Source: Dryomyza anilis
Taxonomy: Eukaryota; Arthropoda; Insecta; Diptera; Dryomyzidae
Assembly (NCBI GenBank): GCA_951804985.1
Contig: OX638131.1
Span: forward strand, 102,940,464 to 103,004,463
DNA: 64,000 nucleotides
Direction: 5' to 3'
Part shown: positions 23,096 to 34,500 of the stretch, piece by piece
Position numbering within the stretch: the first letter of the stretch is position 1
How the letters are laid out: each line of letters begins with the position of its first letter
Position numbers and translations under genes: made by a program
Notes under the pieces: model-generated
Seen by the model: only the letters and a program-made list of their open reading frames with translations
The model's database searches: none
What the model was told of the DNA's origin: nothing

Positions 23096-24084
23096 TATTT
23101 CGATATTACTACATTTATGTTTATAATTACAGCCTATTTAACACGTACAATATCAAAAAAAAAATCTCAGAACTATATGAATTTGGTTAACATTTATTGT
23201 TACTGGGTGACAATGAATTTAAAAAATAACAGAATAAGTATAACCCTTTTTTCAGTATAGAAAAATAATATTCAAAAATTATTCTTTATAAACATAAATA
23301 TGTTTGTTATTATTGTAACGTTTTGCAAATGCAATAATAATTTTATTTGCTTAAACCTTCAAAGATATATCGTCACTATCATGACAAAGCGGCGAATGTG
23401 TAATTTTTGTCATTTGTGTGTGTGTTTTTTTTTTGTACATTTTTCAATGTTGTTTTTCCTCAAGTATACTGTAGCAAAATCGTTGTGTGGTTTTGTTGGA
23501 TATTTCTAACCAAAAATGAGAAAACCAAAAGAGCGAATTTTAAAAATTGAAAAATGCCGAAAGGGCAAATTTATACTTTTTTTCCATATTTTTTTACTGG
23601 TACAAGATAGTGTAAATTAGAATGATTCTGATCAATTTCATTAACTACTGAAATAATATAATACATTCTATGGTAAACATGATGTGGACAGAACAAGGCA
23701 ATTATAATGTTTGCTCTCATACGGCTTACCGGACCATATTAAAAATGTGATTTCTCTCAAAACATTTCATTTATTTCAATAATAATAAATATAAGAAAAA
23801 TAAAAAAATAGTATTCAAATTCAAATTAATTGGAATTAAATATATGAAAAAATTGCATTTATTTTTTATTTATTATATGCTAATTAACAATAATATTTGA
23901 ATACACAGTAAAAAATTTCAAAGATTAAATAGAAAAATTTATTAAACCAGATTAATAGAATTCATCAATACCACAAATTGTTCATTAGTAATATGAATTA
24001 TTCACAATTTTATTGAACATTGTTGTTGAGGTTGTATTAAAAAAAAGTACATCTACATGATGAACTAATTCTTTTAATGTTGTC
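23096..24084. other. AT-rich non-coding DNA with an ATGTTT-repeat fragment
   Basis: At 23290-23375 a stretch (AAACATAAATATGTTTG, then TTTTGCAAATGCAATAATAA) resembles the dispersed repeat seen at 48600-48780 and 54700-55090. The remaining short frames are AT-driven and not supported as genes. Confidence 0.4.
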
Positions 24085-24966
24085 CTAATTATTTATATCA
24101 TAAAGTGGTCTCACATACATCGACAGCTTCTTCAAAGAGTTGTACTCATGGAAACCCTTCCAATACATGCCCTTGTAGTCGTTGTTAACAGCTTCATTAA
24201 AATATTCTCCAAATAAATTACTATAAAAAAATAAATTGAAAATTAAACCCTATTAAATACACTTAATTTCTAATACTTACGCTTCAGTACAATCATTAAA
24301 CCAGCCCGGATTTCCCTTATGTTTCGCACAACCTTTGGGCGAAATATCATTATCAACTGTAGCGAATTTTTCTCCAGCCGTAAACGTAAACGAATCACCA
24401 GCAGTTCCAGAATATGTACCCAATAGATTTATATAAAATCCAGTAGTTTCATCGCCTATAGCAAATGCATTATATCTCGCTAATTTGCGCACATTATCAA
24501 AATCTTCCAACACAAATAATAACTCATGTAATCTAGAGTTGGTTATGTCGTGCAATTTACGCAACCCAATGAAAAAATCCTGATTGATATTTCCAAAACC
24601 TTTCATACACTCTTGCCAAGTGCAATTAAAAGAATATCGATTACTATATCTGTTTAAAACCATCGTCCAACCGCCACCTTCTATTCCACTATTGCATTTC
24701 ACAAAAAAAGGTTCCTTATTGAGGTTTACCATGATTTGTTGTATGTCACCGTGTGACATTTGTGTTTGGGTTAGATTTTGACAACTACTCGGATACAATT
24801 GCTCCAAATAATGTTCACTAAAATTATTGAGAAATTATTTAAGTTCGTTATATATTAAATATTTAAAATTATTATATAGAAACCTTGTCAATGTGGCTGA
24901 CATTATAGGCGATACCATTAAATGGTAGAGAATTAATGCAATGCCAATGTTGAATATTCTTGACAT
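24085..24966 (-). CDS. Secreted fibrinogen-related protein (copy 2), three exons
   Basis: Minus-strand coding exons are 24966-24884, 24817-24281 and 24220-24085. The sizes (83, 537 and 136 bases) are identical to those of the paralogue at 16908, with GT-AG introns at the same sites. The product is 251 residues with a signal peptide (MSRIFNIGIALILYHLM.. to SATLTS) and one fibrinogen C-terminal domain (GGGWTMVLNRYSN, NCTWQECMKGFGN, ELLFVLEDFDN, FAIGDET, GTYSGTAGDSF, GCAKHKGNPGWFNDCTEANL, GMYWKGF, LKKLSMYVRPL). By eye, exon 2 shows 29 differences in 178 residues and exon 3 shows 14 in 44, so the C-terminal part diverges faster. The frame is intact with no stops or shifts. The role is likely that of a secreted lectin-like or immune protein (family inference). 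Confidence 0.9.
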
Positions 24967-25653
24967 CTTTTGTAATACGTATACACCAGGCAATTGTTCG
25001 ATTGATACTGCTGCTGCTGTTGAAGAATAGCAATATTTATAATATCAATAATTTTCTGTTGTAATTGAATATGCAAAATAGCATTAACATACATTATGAT
25101 ACATTGTTGAACCATTTAATTATATTTGCTACATCTTTCAATCAAACACTTTCTTAGGCAGTATAACACTGAATACATTTTGTTTATAATTACCTGATTT
25201 TGGTATCGAATAGATTTCTATTTGAACAATAGTATAAATATTTTATAATTCAACAACTATTTGAATTACTGAGTTATTGTCAATTATCCATAATACTGTA
25301 TTATACTGTAATAATGAATTCACATAATATATTTAATGCTTATCTTGGTTTTGTGCATTTTTAATACGCCCACAAAAAGTGGTAATCTGTTGCATTATTG
25401 AACTCTTAAAATAAATTTAATGATTTATATTTCCGAGTATATAATTAGATATATATGGATATAATTAGATATATAAATAGATAAATATTTATATATCTAA
25501 AATCAGAAATTTAAAATGCAAATGTTAAAATTATTGTTTACATTTTCGGCAATGTGTTAATAAATTAGGCGCAAAAACCATATTAAAATATCTAAATGAA
25601 AAACTAGAATTTTATTTTTGATATAATATCACTCGAAATTTGTATAAATTCAA
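24967..25653. other. Upstream flank of fibrinogen-related copy 2
   Basis: It shares ordered blocks with 17772-17890 and 18416-18680 but lacks the palindromic MITE between them. It holds no coding sequence. Confidence 0.55.
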
Positions 25654-26068
25654 CACTAGTAGAAATTTGCCCGATGCGCCATTGTGAAATGATCGGGTTT
25701 TCGTTGGATAAGCCCTATTAGAGAAAATATTATCATTACCTTTGCATGTCCTTATCATGCTTACCATACCAGGGTTTCATTATCTAAATAGTCAATGTTC
25801 CCGATCATAGCCTCATTATTTGTTCCTCATAACGAAATTAGCATCAGACAATGATCGAGATTTAATTATGCCCAGGCTCTGATAAGGCAATTATCGGGTA
25901 AATAATAAAATGGGGAATTGCCGATCAGTACATGATCATGGCCTGAGGTCAGTACATGATCCGGACACTGCGTTACAAGGACATTATAGGCCTCGTCATA
26001 TCCCGATCATCTCAAATAATGACATGATCACTTCATGACCATGGCCCTACCAAAATTTCTACTAGGGA
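25654..26068. mobile_element. MITE with CTAGTAGAAATTT ends
   Basis: Left end CTAGTAGAAATTTGCCC and right end AAATTTCTACTAGGG form inverted termini. The interior is unusually GC-richer than its surroundings and carries many ATGATC/GATCAT words and CATGATC pairs. No frame is supported and the superfamily is unknown. Confidence 0.65.
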
Positions 26069-26523
26069 ATATAGGTTTATCAATTAAATCGAATTCCTTA
26101 TTTTAAAAATAAGTTTTAGTGAAAACCATCATTTCAGATTTAGAGAAAACGATAATTTTTTATAAAAGTAATATGAAAAAATCATGATCGTTTAAAACTA
26201 AAGATGAGGAATAATTGTCTGGAAAAAAATTGAATAGTAGATGAATTGTCCGGGGAAAAATTATATCAGAGATGATAAAATCAGAAAATAAAATTTTCAG
26301 AATCAATTTTCCCGGAGAAGTACTTAAAAATAATATTAAAGCTTTAGATTTTGTTGTATACTCGAAACGTAGTGAGTAATTCAACTCAATATAAATATTT
26401 CAATTCATTTCAATATCATATTATAACTGCACATATTTTACGGAATAAAAGATATGAACCCGTTTGACTCGACTATAAATTAAGGATTTAAGAGGTTTCC
26501 ATTTAGTTTTTCATTGAGAGATA

Positions 26524-27802
26524 AGGACTGCGTCGAATAAAATTGTCCGCTACAAAAATGAAAAAATCTAGAAATCAAGTAATCGAATTTTTATAGAATA
26601 AAATTTTTTATTTTACAAATTATTTTTAGATTTAAAAAAAAATATTAAAAACCAGAAATTAATATTTTTTAATAAAAAGTTTTAATTTATCCGGAACCCC
26701 TTCCATTAATGTTGTAATGGTAGTGTCCGACACCTTCACAGCCGCTGAAGAGCTATTTCTTTTAAAGTCTTGATGGTCTTTGGCCACTTTTTTTGTTGTC
26801 TTCATCTCCCTTCTTACTAAAGTCCAGTATCTCTCAATCGGCCTGACTTCTGGACAGTTTGGTGGATTGGCTTCTCTAGGCACCAAAATCACTGCATTTT
26901 GTTGGATCCACTCTAAGGCCGTTTTGCTGTAGTGACATAAAGCGTAGTCAGGCAAAAAAAATGTGGACACTTCATGTTGGCGTAAAAATGGAAGCAATCT
27001 CTTTTTTTTTTTTCTTAATTGTACCCGATCTCACGAATGAGCTGCTCCTTTTTCCACAACTGCAAATTGCCTGCCAAACAAGGAATTTCTTTGGGAATTT
27101 TGTCATTTTTTTTTATTTGAATTTTTCTGCGACATTTCCTCGAGAATCGGCTGTATAAAATTCCTGCCCAAGGTAGCTGTGAATAGTCCGCTAAAACATA
27201 ATTTTCGTCGTCCATTATGCAGCAATCGAATTTTTAAAAAAAAATATTGGTTCAGCTTTTTAGCTCGTTGTTTTGCGGTTTCATTCTTGGCGGCATTTCT
27301 ATCCGGAATTTTTGGACCTTGTACGTCTTCAGCCCAGCTTCTTTCTTAGTCCTGCGCACGAAAGATTCTGAGCAATCCGCCTTTCTCGCCAATTTCCTTC
27401 CGGATATGCTTGGATCTTTCTTTAAAATATTCACAACCTTCTTCTACTTTTCACGATCATGTGGGCCTTTTTTTTTAACAGAACCTTTCTTCCGATCAAT
27501 ACTCAGGTCTTCCTTAAAGCGGTTGATAACGCGAGAAATGGTCTTAGGGTTAGCCCTTCCTCCTTGGCAATTTTTTTAAAAGACCAACTAGGTTGTTTTT
27601 GAAAAATTTTAATTATATTTTCTCGCACTTCCACTTCGTTTGCCATTTTTGCGTTAAATAAATTTTGTATTGACTATAACTGACACACATTATTTTCTGC
27701 CATTTAATTTAGAGCTACTATGATCATTTTTTTTTAATTTGAATCTTGCAATAGCACATTATGGGAAGATATGTAATGGACAATTTTATTCGACGCATTT
27801 GG
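26524..27802 (-). mobile_element. Degraded ITmD37E-type mariner element
   Basis: Perfect 20-base inverted repeats (TGCGTCGAATAAAATTGTCC at 26529-26548 and its inverse at 27778-27797) bound a broken transposase gene on the minus strand. Five bases beyond each TIR, the 10-mer TTGAGAGATA is present in direct orientation (26514-26523 and 27803-27812). Confidence 0.85.
26659..27646 (-). pseudogene. Tc1/mariner transposase (DD37E spacing), broken
   Basis: Starting at the ATG at 27646 the frame reads MANEVEVRENIIKIFQKQ. A frameshift near 27558 follows, then VINRFKEDLSIDRKKG, an in-frame stop near 27447, and KKDPSISGRKLARKADCS with a helix-turn-helix look. After further shifts in A-rich runs come MDDENYVLADYSQLPW (first Asp region), a short deletion near 27005, FFLPDYALCHYSKTALEW (second Asp) and CPEVRPIERYW (Glu). 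From the second Asp to the Glu there are 37 residues, the ITmD37E spacing. The catalytic residues remain visible, but frameshifts and stops make the gene dead. The length is close to the usual 330-350 codons. Confidence 0.85.
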
Positions 27803-27893
27803 TTGAGAGATACTTTTTATTTTAACAAATAAAAGGCTGTGGTTCAGAGTTATATGAAAACTTTTTTTAAGGTCTTTGGCTAATAGTTGTGAG

Positions 27894-28421
27894 TATGGAT
27901 GTCCATTTGAAAAAAATATAGATGTTTTGGTCGATACAATACATCGACTCGTTACATCGAAGATTTCTGATGCATCGAACAAAAACATCGATGTTTTTGA
28001 TGTCTCGAATGAAAAATTATTAGGTAAATAATTTAAATGTTGATGACATTTTTTTTATGTTTTAAATGTCAAATAACTAAAGTATGATATATTAGGTTTA
28101 AAAAAATTGTATTTGGCTTGAAACTTTTTCTTATTATACAAAATAATTAACGCGTTGGTAATCAAAAATGTCTAAGTCCATGCTATGTCGAAAACCATGT
28201 ATAAAGCAAATGGTAATTTAAAGTGTTTTATTTCAAATAATAAAATTTCATTAAATTTAGCTAGTTCTGATTCGTAAATATGAATTTAACAGTGATTTGG
28301 TAAATCGAAAACATACATCGATATATCGAATAGATTCTGAGGCTTATAATGCATCGAAAAACATCGATATATCGAAGCAATATAGTGTTTTTAAAACATC
28401 GATATATTTTGGACATCCCTA
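27894..28421. mobile_element. hAT-type MITE
   Basis: The ends are inverted (TATGGATGTCCATTT and, read inward from the right, TAGGGATGTCCAAAA). An 8-base near-duplication flanks it: GTTGTGAG at 27886-27893 and ATTGTGAG at 28422-28429. An 8-base target duplication is the hAT hallmark. Subterminal regions repeat ACATCGATATATCGA-like words, as expected for transposase binding sites. No coding frame is present. Confidence 0.75.
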
Positions 28422-28479
28422 ATTGTGAGTAGACAGAAAATTCAATTGGTCTTATTTACAGGAAAATTTTTGTTGTTAT

Positions 28480-29360
28480 AAAAAATTTGTTGTTTGAAAA
28501 TGTTGTTTTCGAACACTGCGTTGATATTGTCGTCCATTTTTTTTCCAAATTTTCGAACATTGTGGTTTTTGTCGAATAATTTTTTTTTTTGGAAAATGTT
28601 GACTCACGTCCAAAATTTAAAAAAATATTTATACTTTTCGAACATAGTTTTTGTGATACGAATATTTTTTTTTTGAAAAAAGGTGATTTTGAACATTGCG
28701 TTGTTATTGACTTCCAATTTTTTTTTACTTTTTTTTCGAACATTTTCGAACAGTGTTGTTTTTGTCAAATATTTTTTTTTTAGAAATGCTGCTTTCGAAC
28801 ATTGCGTTATTATTGTTGTCCAAAATTTTTATAACAAAAATTATTTTTACGAACATTGTTGTTTTTGTCAAATATATGTATATATATTTTTTTGTCCTCC
28901 AACATTTTTTTTTTTTTAATTTAGGGACATTTTTCATTTTGAAAATTTGAAATTACAAAATATTCTCATCCAAATATATTTTTTTCAATATTTCAAACAA
29001 TATTTTTTTAATATGGTGATTTCGCACATTGCGTTGTTATTGTCCTCCAAATTTTTTAACAATATTTTGTTTCGTAATTTTTTGAACATTGTTGTTTTTA
29101 AACGAATATTTTTTTTAGAAAATGGTGATTTCGAACATTGCATTGTTTTTGTTGTCCAATTTTTTTACAATTTTTTTTTTTTAATTTTTCGAATATTGCG
29201 ATGATTTTGCTGGCCAAATTTGTTTTCAGAAATTTTCAAACATTGTTGTTTTTTGGAAAATATTTATTTCGAATATTACGTTGTTTTTGTCGTCCAAAAT
29301 TTTTTTTTTTTAATTTTTCGAACAATATTATTTGCTTCAGAATACATTTTTTTCAATGCA
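28480..29360 (+). repeat. Degenerate tandem repeat, TTCGAACATTG-rich
   Basis: Units contain TTTCGAACATTGCGTTGTTA, then a GTCGTCCAAATTTT-like run and poly-T. They alternate with CGAACATTGTTGTTTTTGTC and recur every roughly 100-130 bases, at least seven times. Open frames here on both strands are products of the repeat and poly-T runs and are not genes. Confidence 0.7.
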
Positions 29361-29464
29361 TTTACTTCAGAGGCTTGGGTTTTGTTAGTACGTGCACACA
29401 TTCGCGTACATCCATCGAGTATGCGCACAAATTTTAAATAATAAAAAAAAAAATAAATACTTAT

Positions 29465-29860
29465 GTAGTATAGTTTCTGAAATATGTAGAAAATGCATTT
29501 TTATTACATTGTGTTTTAAAATAAAATGAAATAAATCCAAATAACTCAAATACAAAATATAGAGTAACACAAAATAGAAGAATTTAAATGTTCAAAACAA
29601 AAACATAAATGTAGTATATTTTACTACATTAATTTTTTCTATTTTAGTATTATTTGGTTAATACTAGAGTTCAGAAATATGTAGGAAAAGTATTTTTATT
29701 ACATAGTGTTGTAAAATAAAACCAAATAAATACAAATTGCATAAAAAGTAAAGAAATTTAGTAGAACTAAAATATTCAAAACAAAGACATAAGTAAATGT
29801 AGTATATAGTACTACATTAATTTTCTCTATGTTAGTATATTTCGATTAATAAACTTTGTT
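29465..29860 (+). repeat. Tandem duplication (about 190 bp)
   Basis: GAAATATGTAG(A/G)AAA near 29478 and 29673 starts two similar blocks. Both contain TATTTTTATTACAT, AAATAAAA(T/C)(G/C)AAATAAAT, TTCAAAACAAA and ACTACATTAATTTT (29623 and 29811). The function is unknown. Confidence 0.7.
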
Positions 29861-30814
29861 TCAACGATGATAATCTAATCTTAGCATTTAATCTTAAATA
29901 ATGCTGCAATAATTTGACTTAATTATTTCGTCGTTGGCAAATGTCATTGATTAATCTACTTAGTCGATTTATCTAAAATGCATGTCACCGCAAAACATCA
30001 ACATTCAACAACCAGCAGATCAACATCTGCAACATTCACCAGCAACATGTTTATCGCGGCGCACATAAATCTGCAACAAGTTGCCGTACGCGCGGCGCGT
30101 GTAATCAGCAAATGCGCTCATGTCAATTTATCGCATGAATACTTTTTGATTTTTAGTTTTTTGGTTCCTTTTTTAAAATTCTACTACTCGCCAAATCACA
30201 CTGCCTGCACTATTAATTGTTGTTTAATTTTTTCAACACTTTATTGCCTTCGACATGCATTTAAATATGTAGTACGGCGGTGCACAATTTATGAGTAACT
30301 CGACGAAGGCAGGTTTATCTCCTGAAAATCTACATGCGGTCAAAAAGTAGAATGTACAAGCCGAATGTGTAAAATACAAGCCGCACATTTGAACTACATT
30401 TTCATTTTTAAAGGCAATAAGAAATACTTGAAATCTAAAGCAAAAACAACTGTTTGTAATGAATTCATTGGTAACATTTTTTAGGCATGTTACTTAGTAG
30501 TCTTGCGTTTCTATCTGTTGTCTGCGATCAGGCCGCACGAAGCGGGCACACATTGTACAACAGTGTTGTAGTGACTGACGGAAACTCAAAACTAAAAAAA
30601 ATAAAAAATAAAAAAAACTCACTGACTTACTACCGTAGTGACATGTTGCAACCTGCGGTAGTTTTTTGAATTTTTCTTTTAAGAGTATCAAAGGCAAAGT
30701 AACAACCAGCACCAAGGAAAAAATGAACTTAATAAGGAAGCTATAATAAATTTTAAATATTATTTTCGAATTTTTATTTAAGAATTATCCTTTAAATCCT
30801 ATATTTAATAAAAA
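29861..30814. other. Non-repetitive intron DNA
   Basis: A higher-complexity segment (29975-30310, 30480-30720) with GC-richer patches such as GTACGCGCGGCGCGTG near 30086. The 106-codon frame at 29978-30298 shows no domain or splice context I can support. It could be conserved non-coding DNA; comparison with other flies would decide. Confidence 0.35.
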
Positions 30815-32690
30815 GGGACATTTTAGTTAAAAATGGAATTTTTAGTTAATATTTAATTTTTAGTGTAAATTGAATTTTTAGTTAAAATTTAATTTTTAGT
30901 TATAAATTTAATTTTTAGTTAAAAATTTAAATTTTAGGTAAAATTTTTATTGAAAATTTTAATTTTAGTTAAAAATTTATATTTAGTGAAAATTGCATTT
31001 TTAGTTAAAATTGAATTTTTAGTTCAAAATTGAATTTTTAGTTAAAAATTGAATTTTTAGTTATAAATTTAATTTTCAGTTAAAAATTGAACTTTCAAAT
31101 TTTAATTTTTACTGAAAATCTAAATTTTAGTTAAAAATTTAAGTTTTAGTTTAAAATTGAATTTTGGGTTAAAAATTTAATTTTCAGTTAAAAATTGAGC
31201 TTTTAGTGAAAATTTGAATTTTCAGTTAAAAATTGAACTTTTAGTGAAAATTTGAATTTCTAGAGCAAAATTGAATTTTTAGTTAAAAAATTTAATTTTT
31301 AGTTAAAAAATTTAATTTTTAGTTAAAAAGTTAATTTTTAGTTGAAAATTTAATTTTTAGTTAAAATTTATAATGAAAATTTAAATTTTAGTTAAAAATT
31401 TAATTTTTATTTAAAAATTTAAATTTTAATTAAAAAATTTAATTTTACGTTAAAAATTGAATTTTACGTTAAAAATTTAATTTTTAGTTAAAAATTTAAT
31501 TTTTAGTTAAAAATTTAATTTTTAGTTAAAAATTTAATTTTTGGTTAAAAATTTAATTTTTAGTACAAATTTGTACTGAAAATTTCAATTTTAGTTAAAA
31601 ATTTAATTTTTAGTTAAAAATTAAATTTTTGGTTAAAAAATTAAATTTTTAGTTAAAAATTTAATTTTTAGTTAAAAAATTTAATTTTTAGTTACAAATT
31701 TCAATTTTAGTTAAAAATTTAATTTTTAGTTAAAAATTTAATTTTTAGTACAAATTTTTACTGAAAATTTCAATTTTAGTTAAAAATTTTAATTTTAGTT
31801 AAAAATTGAATTTTACGTTAAAAATTGAATTTTCAGTGAAAATTTAAATTTTTATTAAAAAATTGAATTTTTATTAAAAAATTGAATTTTTAGTGAAAAA
31901 TTAAATTTTTAATTAAAAATTGAATTTTTAGTTAAAAATTGAATTTTTAGTTAAAAATTGAATTTATAGTTATAAATTGAATTTTTAGTTAAAAATTTAA
32001 CTTTTAGTGAATATTTTATTTTTAATGAAAATCTAAATTTTAGTTAAAAATTTAAGTTTTAGTTTAAAATTGAATATTGCGTTAAAAATTGAACTTTTAG
32101 TGAAAATTTGAATTTTCAGTTAAAAATTGAACTTTTAGTGAAAATTTGAATTTCTAGTGCAAAATTGAATTTTTAGTTAAAAAATTTAATTTTTAGTAAA
32201 AAAGTTAATTTTTAGTTGAAAATTTCATTTTTAGTTAAAATTTTTAATGAAAATTTAAATTTTAGTTAAAAAATTAAATTTTAGTTAAAAAAAATTAATT
32301 TTACGTTAAAAATTGAAATTTCAGTAAAAAATTGAACTTTTAGTGAAAATTTGAAAAAAAAAAATTGAATGTTACGTTAAAAATTTAATTTTTAGTTAAA
32401 ATTTGAATTTTCAGTTAACAATTGAACTTTTAGTGTAAATTTTAATTATTACTGAAAATTTAAATTTTAATTTAAAATTTAAATTTCAGTTTAAAATTGA
32501 ATTTTGTGTTAAAACATGAATTTTTAGTTAAAAATTTAATTTTTAGTAAAAAAATTGAATGTTTAGTTAAAATTTTAATTTTTAGTTTAAAATTTAAATT
32601 TAGTGAAAAATTAAACGTTTAGTGAAAAATTGAATTTTTATTAAAAAATTGAATTTTTATTAAAAAAGTTACCTTTTAATTAAAAAAAAA
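30815..32690 (+). repeat. 19-bp dyad minisatellite, array 3 (AGTT variant)
   Basis: The unit here is mainly AATTTTTAGTTAAAAATTT, so the central AGTG of other arrays is AGTT across most of the array, with a minority of AGTG units (for example 31200-31250, 31990-32150). It is more diverged than array 4. A block around 31190-31260 (AACTTTTAGTGAAAATTTGAA) recurs near 32090-32155, hinting at internal duplication with a spacing of about 900 bp. Confidence 0.95.
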
Positions 32691-34500
32691 ACAAAAATTT
32701 GTGTGAAAATATCATTTTAATAGAATATTTTTATATATATAAATAAAAAAAAAATATTTTAACTGAAAATTGCAATTTTAGTGAAAAAAAAATATAAAAA
32801 TCTGCATTATTCCTAATATCCATGCCTGAATGCCTTCATGTGCAATGAAGCTGAACGCCACAGCAACCCCTACTTTTAAAACGAAAAATCCACAACTTCC
32901 TTTGGTTCAATTTTTCCCAGCAATAATACTTTGCCAAATTACTACCAACCATACAATAAAAACAATAATAACTCATGCGCAACCAATTATTAAAATTTTA
33001 AATTTTTCATTTTAAATTTTATTCGTTTTGCGTTCAATTCAGACAGTTGCATCTTCTGTTGTTTTTGCTGTTGCTGCTGCTGCTTTTGCTACTACGTGGC
33101 CAACAACTCGTTGCATTTGTTGACGTTGTCAGTAGGCCGTCCGGCAGGCAGGCAGACCATTCACAGAAGCGGCAGCAACAGCAGCAAAAGCCGTCGATAA
33201 CCAACAACGTGTGTGGCCCGTATTTAGGGCTTAAATGGTAGACAAGACTGTCATCATTTATAACAACAACATCGGGAGCAACAGCGGTGGCAACAACGCA
33301 TAACGTTTGGTTGAGTTCGTTAACGAACTTGTTTTCATTATACGTTTCCTTTTTGAGTTTTCGAGCATTTTGTGTGTGTGTATATTTTATAGATACAATG
33401 ATTGCATTGAAATTCTTTGAGTTAGCGCAGCAATAAATTGTGTTTTAAATGGAAAAAACAAAAAAAAAGGAAACATTTTGTGGAGAAAAAAATTAAATTT
33501 AAATTTCAAATAAAAATTGTTTGCAATTGAAGGGTTTGGTGAAAAAAAGAGGAATTTTCCATATATCTAAAATTTATGTCATAAATTAGAATTTGTTAGA
33601 TACCAAAATTATCTTTATCCGAGATATATACACTGAAAAAACATGAATGATCCATATGATCAGTGATTTATTGGAAATTCATTCAAAAAAAGAAAAGAAA
33701 TATAAGAAAGAAAATAAATATTTACAAATTTATACAGTTTTTATTGAACTTACAAAACATAAAAATGGACTTGACCAAACTCTTCAATTTTGGTTAGTTA
33801 ATTTTAACAAAAATATTGCTGTTCTCATAAATATAAAAATTCTTTTAATTCTTTATATTATTTCCATTTTGTATATTTTACCTACCTGTTAAAAATGTCC
33901 AGTTTTATGTGTCATGCATCATAGCGCATTATAATCCTTTTTCAGTATTTTCGTATTTTCGTACTTTAAACTTTTAATTTCCCTCAACATCAAATTTGCT
34001 CTATTGCTCCTATTTTTGTATTTTTCAGCACATTTCTCGCTTCACTGCATCCCTGTTTCGATGTGGGAAAAATATTTCCAATTTTATATTTTTTTTCGAA
34101 ACGCTTCAATAATTTTTTGTATTCCCAAAAATATATTTGAATATGCAACGAATTGAATTTTTTTTTGTATTTATTTTTATTTATCACAACAATATTTGCA
34201 AGCGCGCTCTAATCCACGTCAACACACAATAGCAAAAAATAAATAATAATAGTTGGTAATAATAACAATAAAAATGCATTACAATGAAATCCTTTTTATC
34301 GAAATTGCTGCTGGTTGATTGATTGCATCAATTGCAAGAACTTGCCATACAAATACGAATTTTATTACGATTCGCTCCAATTAGCATTTTATTGATTCTT
34401 GATTAAATGCATGACAATTGCATGCATTTGATTTTGCGAATTTGTTGCTACATTTATTGGGCAAAGTCTGCTTATTAGTGCACATTTTCATTGTTGGTGC
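32691..34500. other. Non-repetitive intron DNA
   Basis: It contains a TTGCTGTTGCTGCTGCTGCT run near 33065-33090 and a purine-rich patch, but no supported gene. The frames at 32830-33015, 33047-33241 and 33647-33892 lack recognisable domains. Confidence 0.35.

Noticed and set aside
28456..29441. Overlapping open frames on both strands rich in Phe and Lys
   Set aside because: They follow poly-T/poly-A runs and the TTCGAACATTG tandem repeat; frames on both strands overlap and have no domains.
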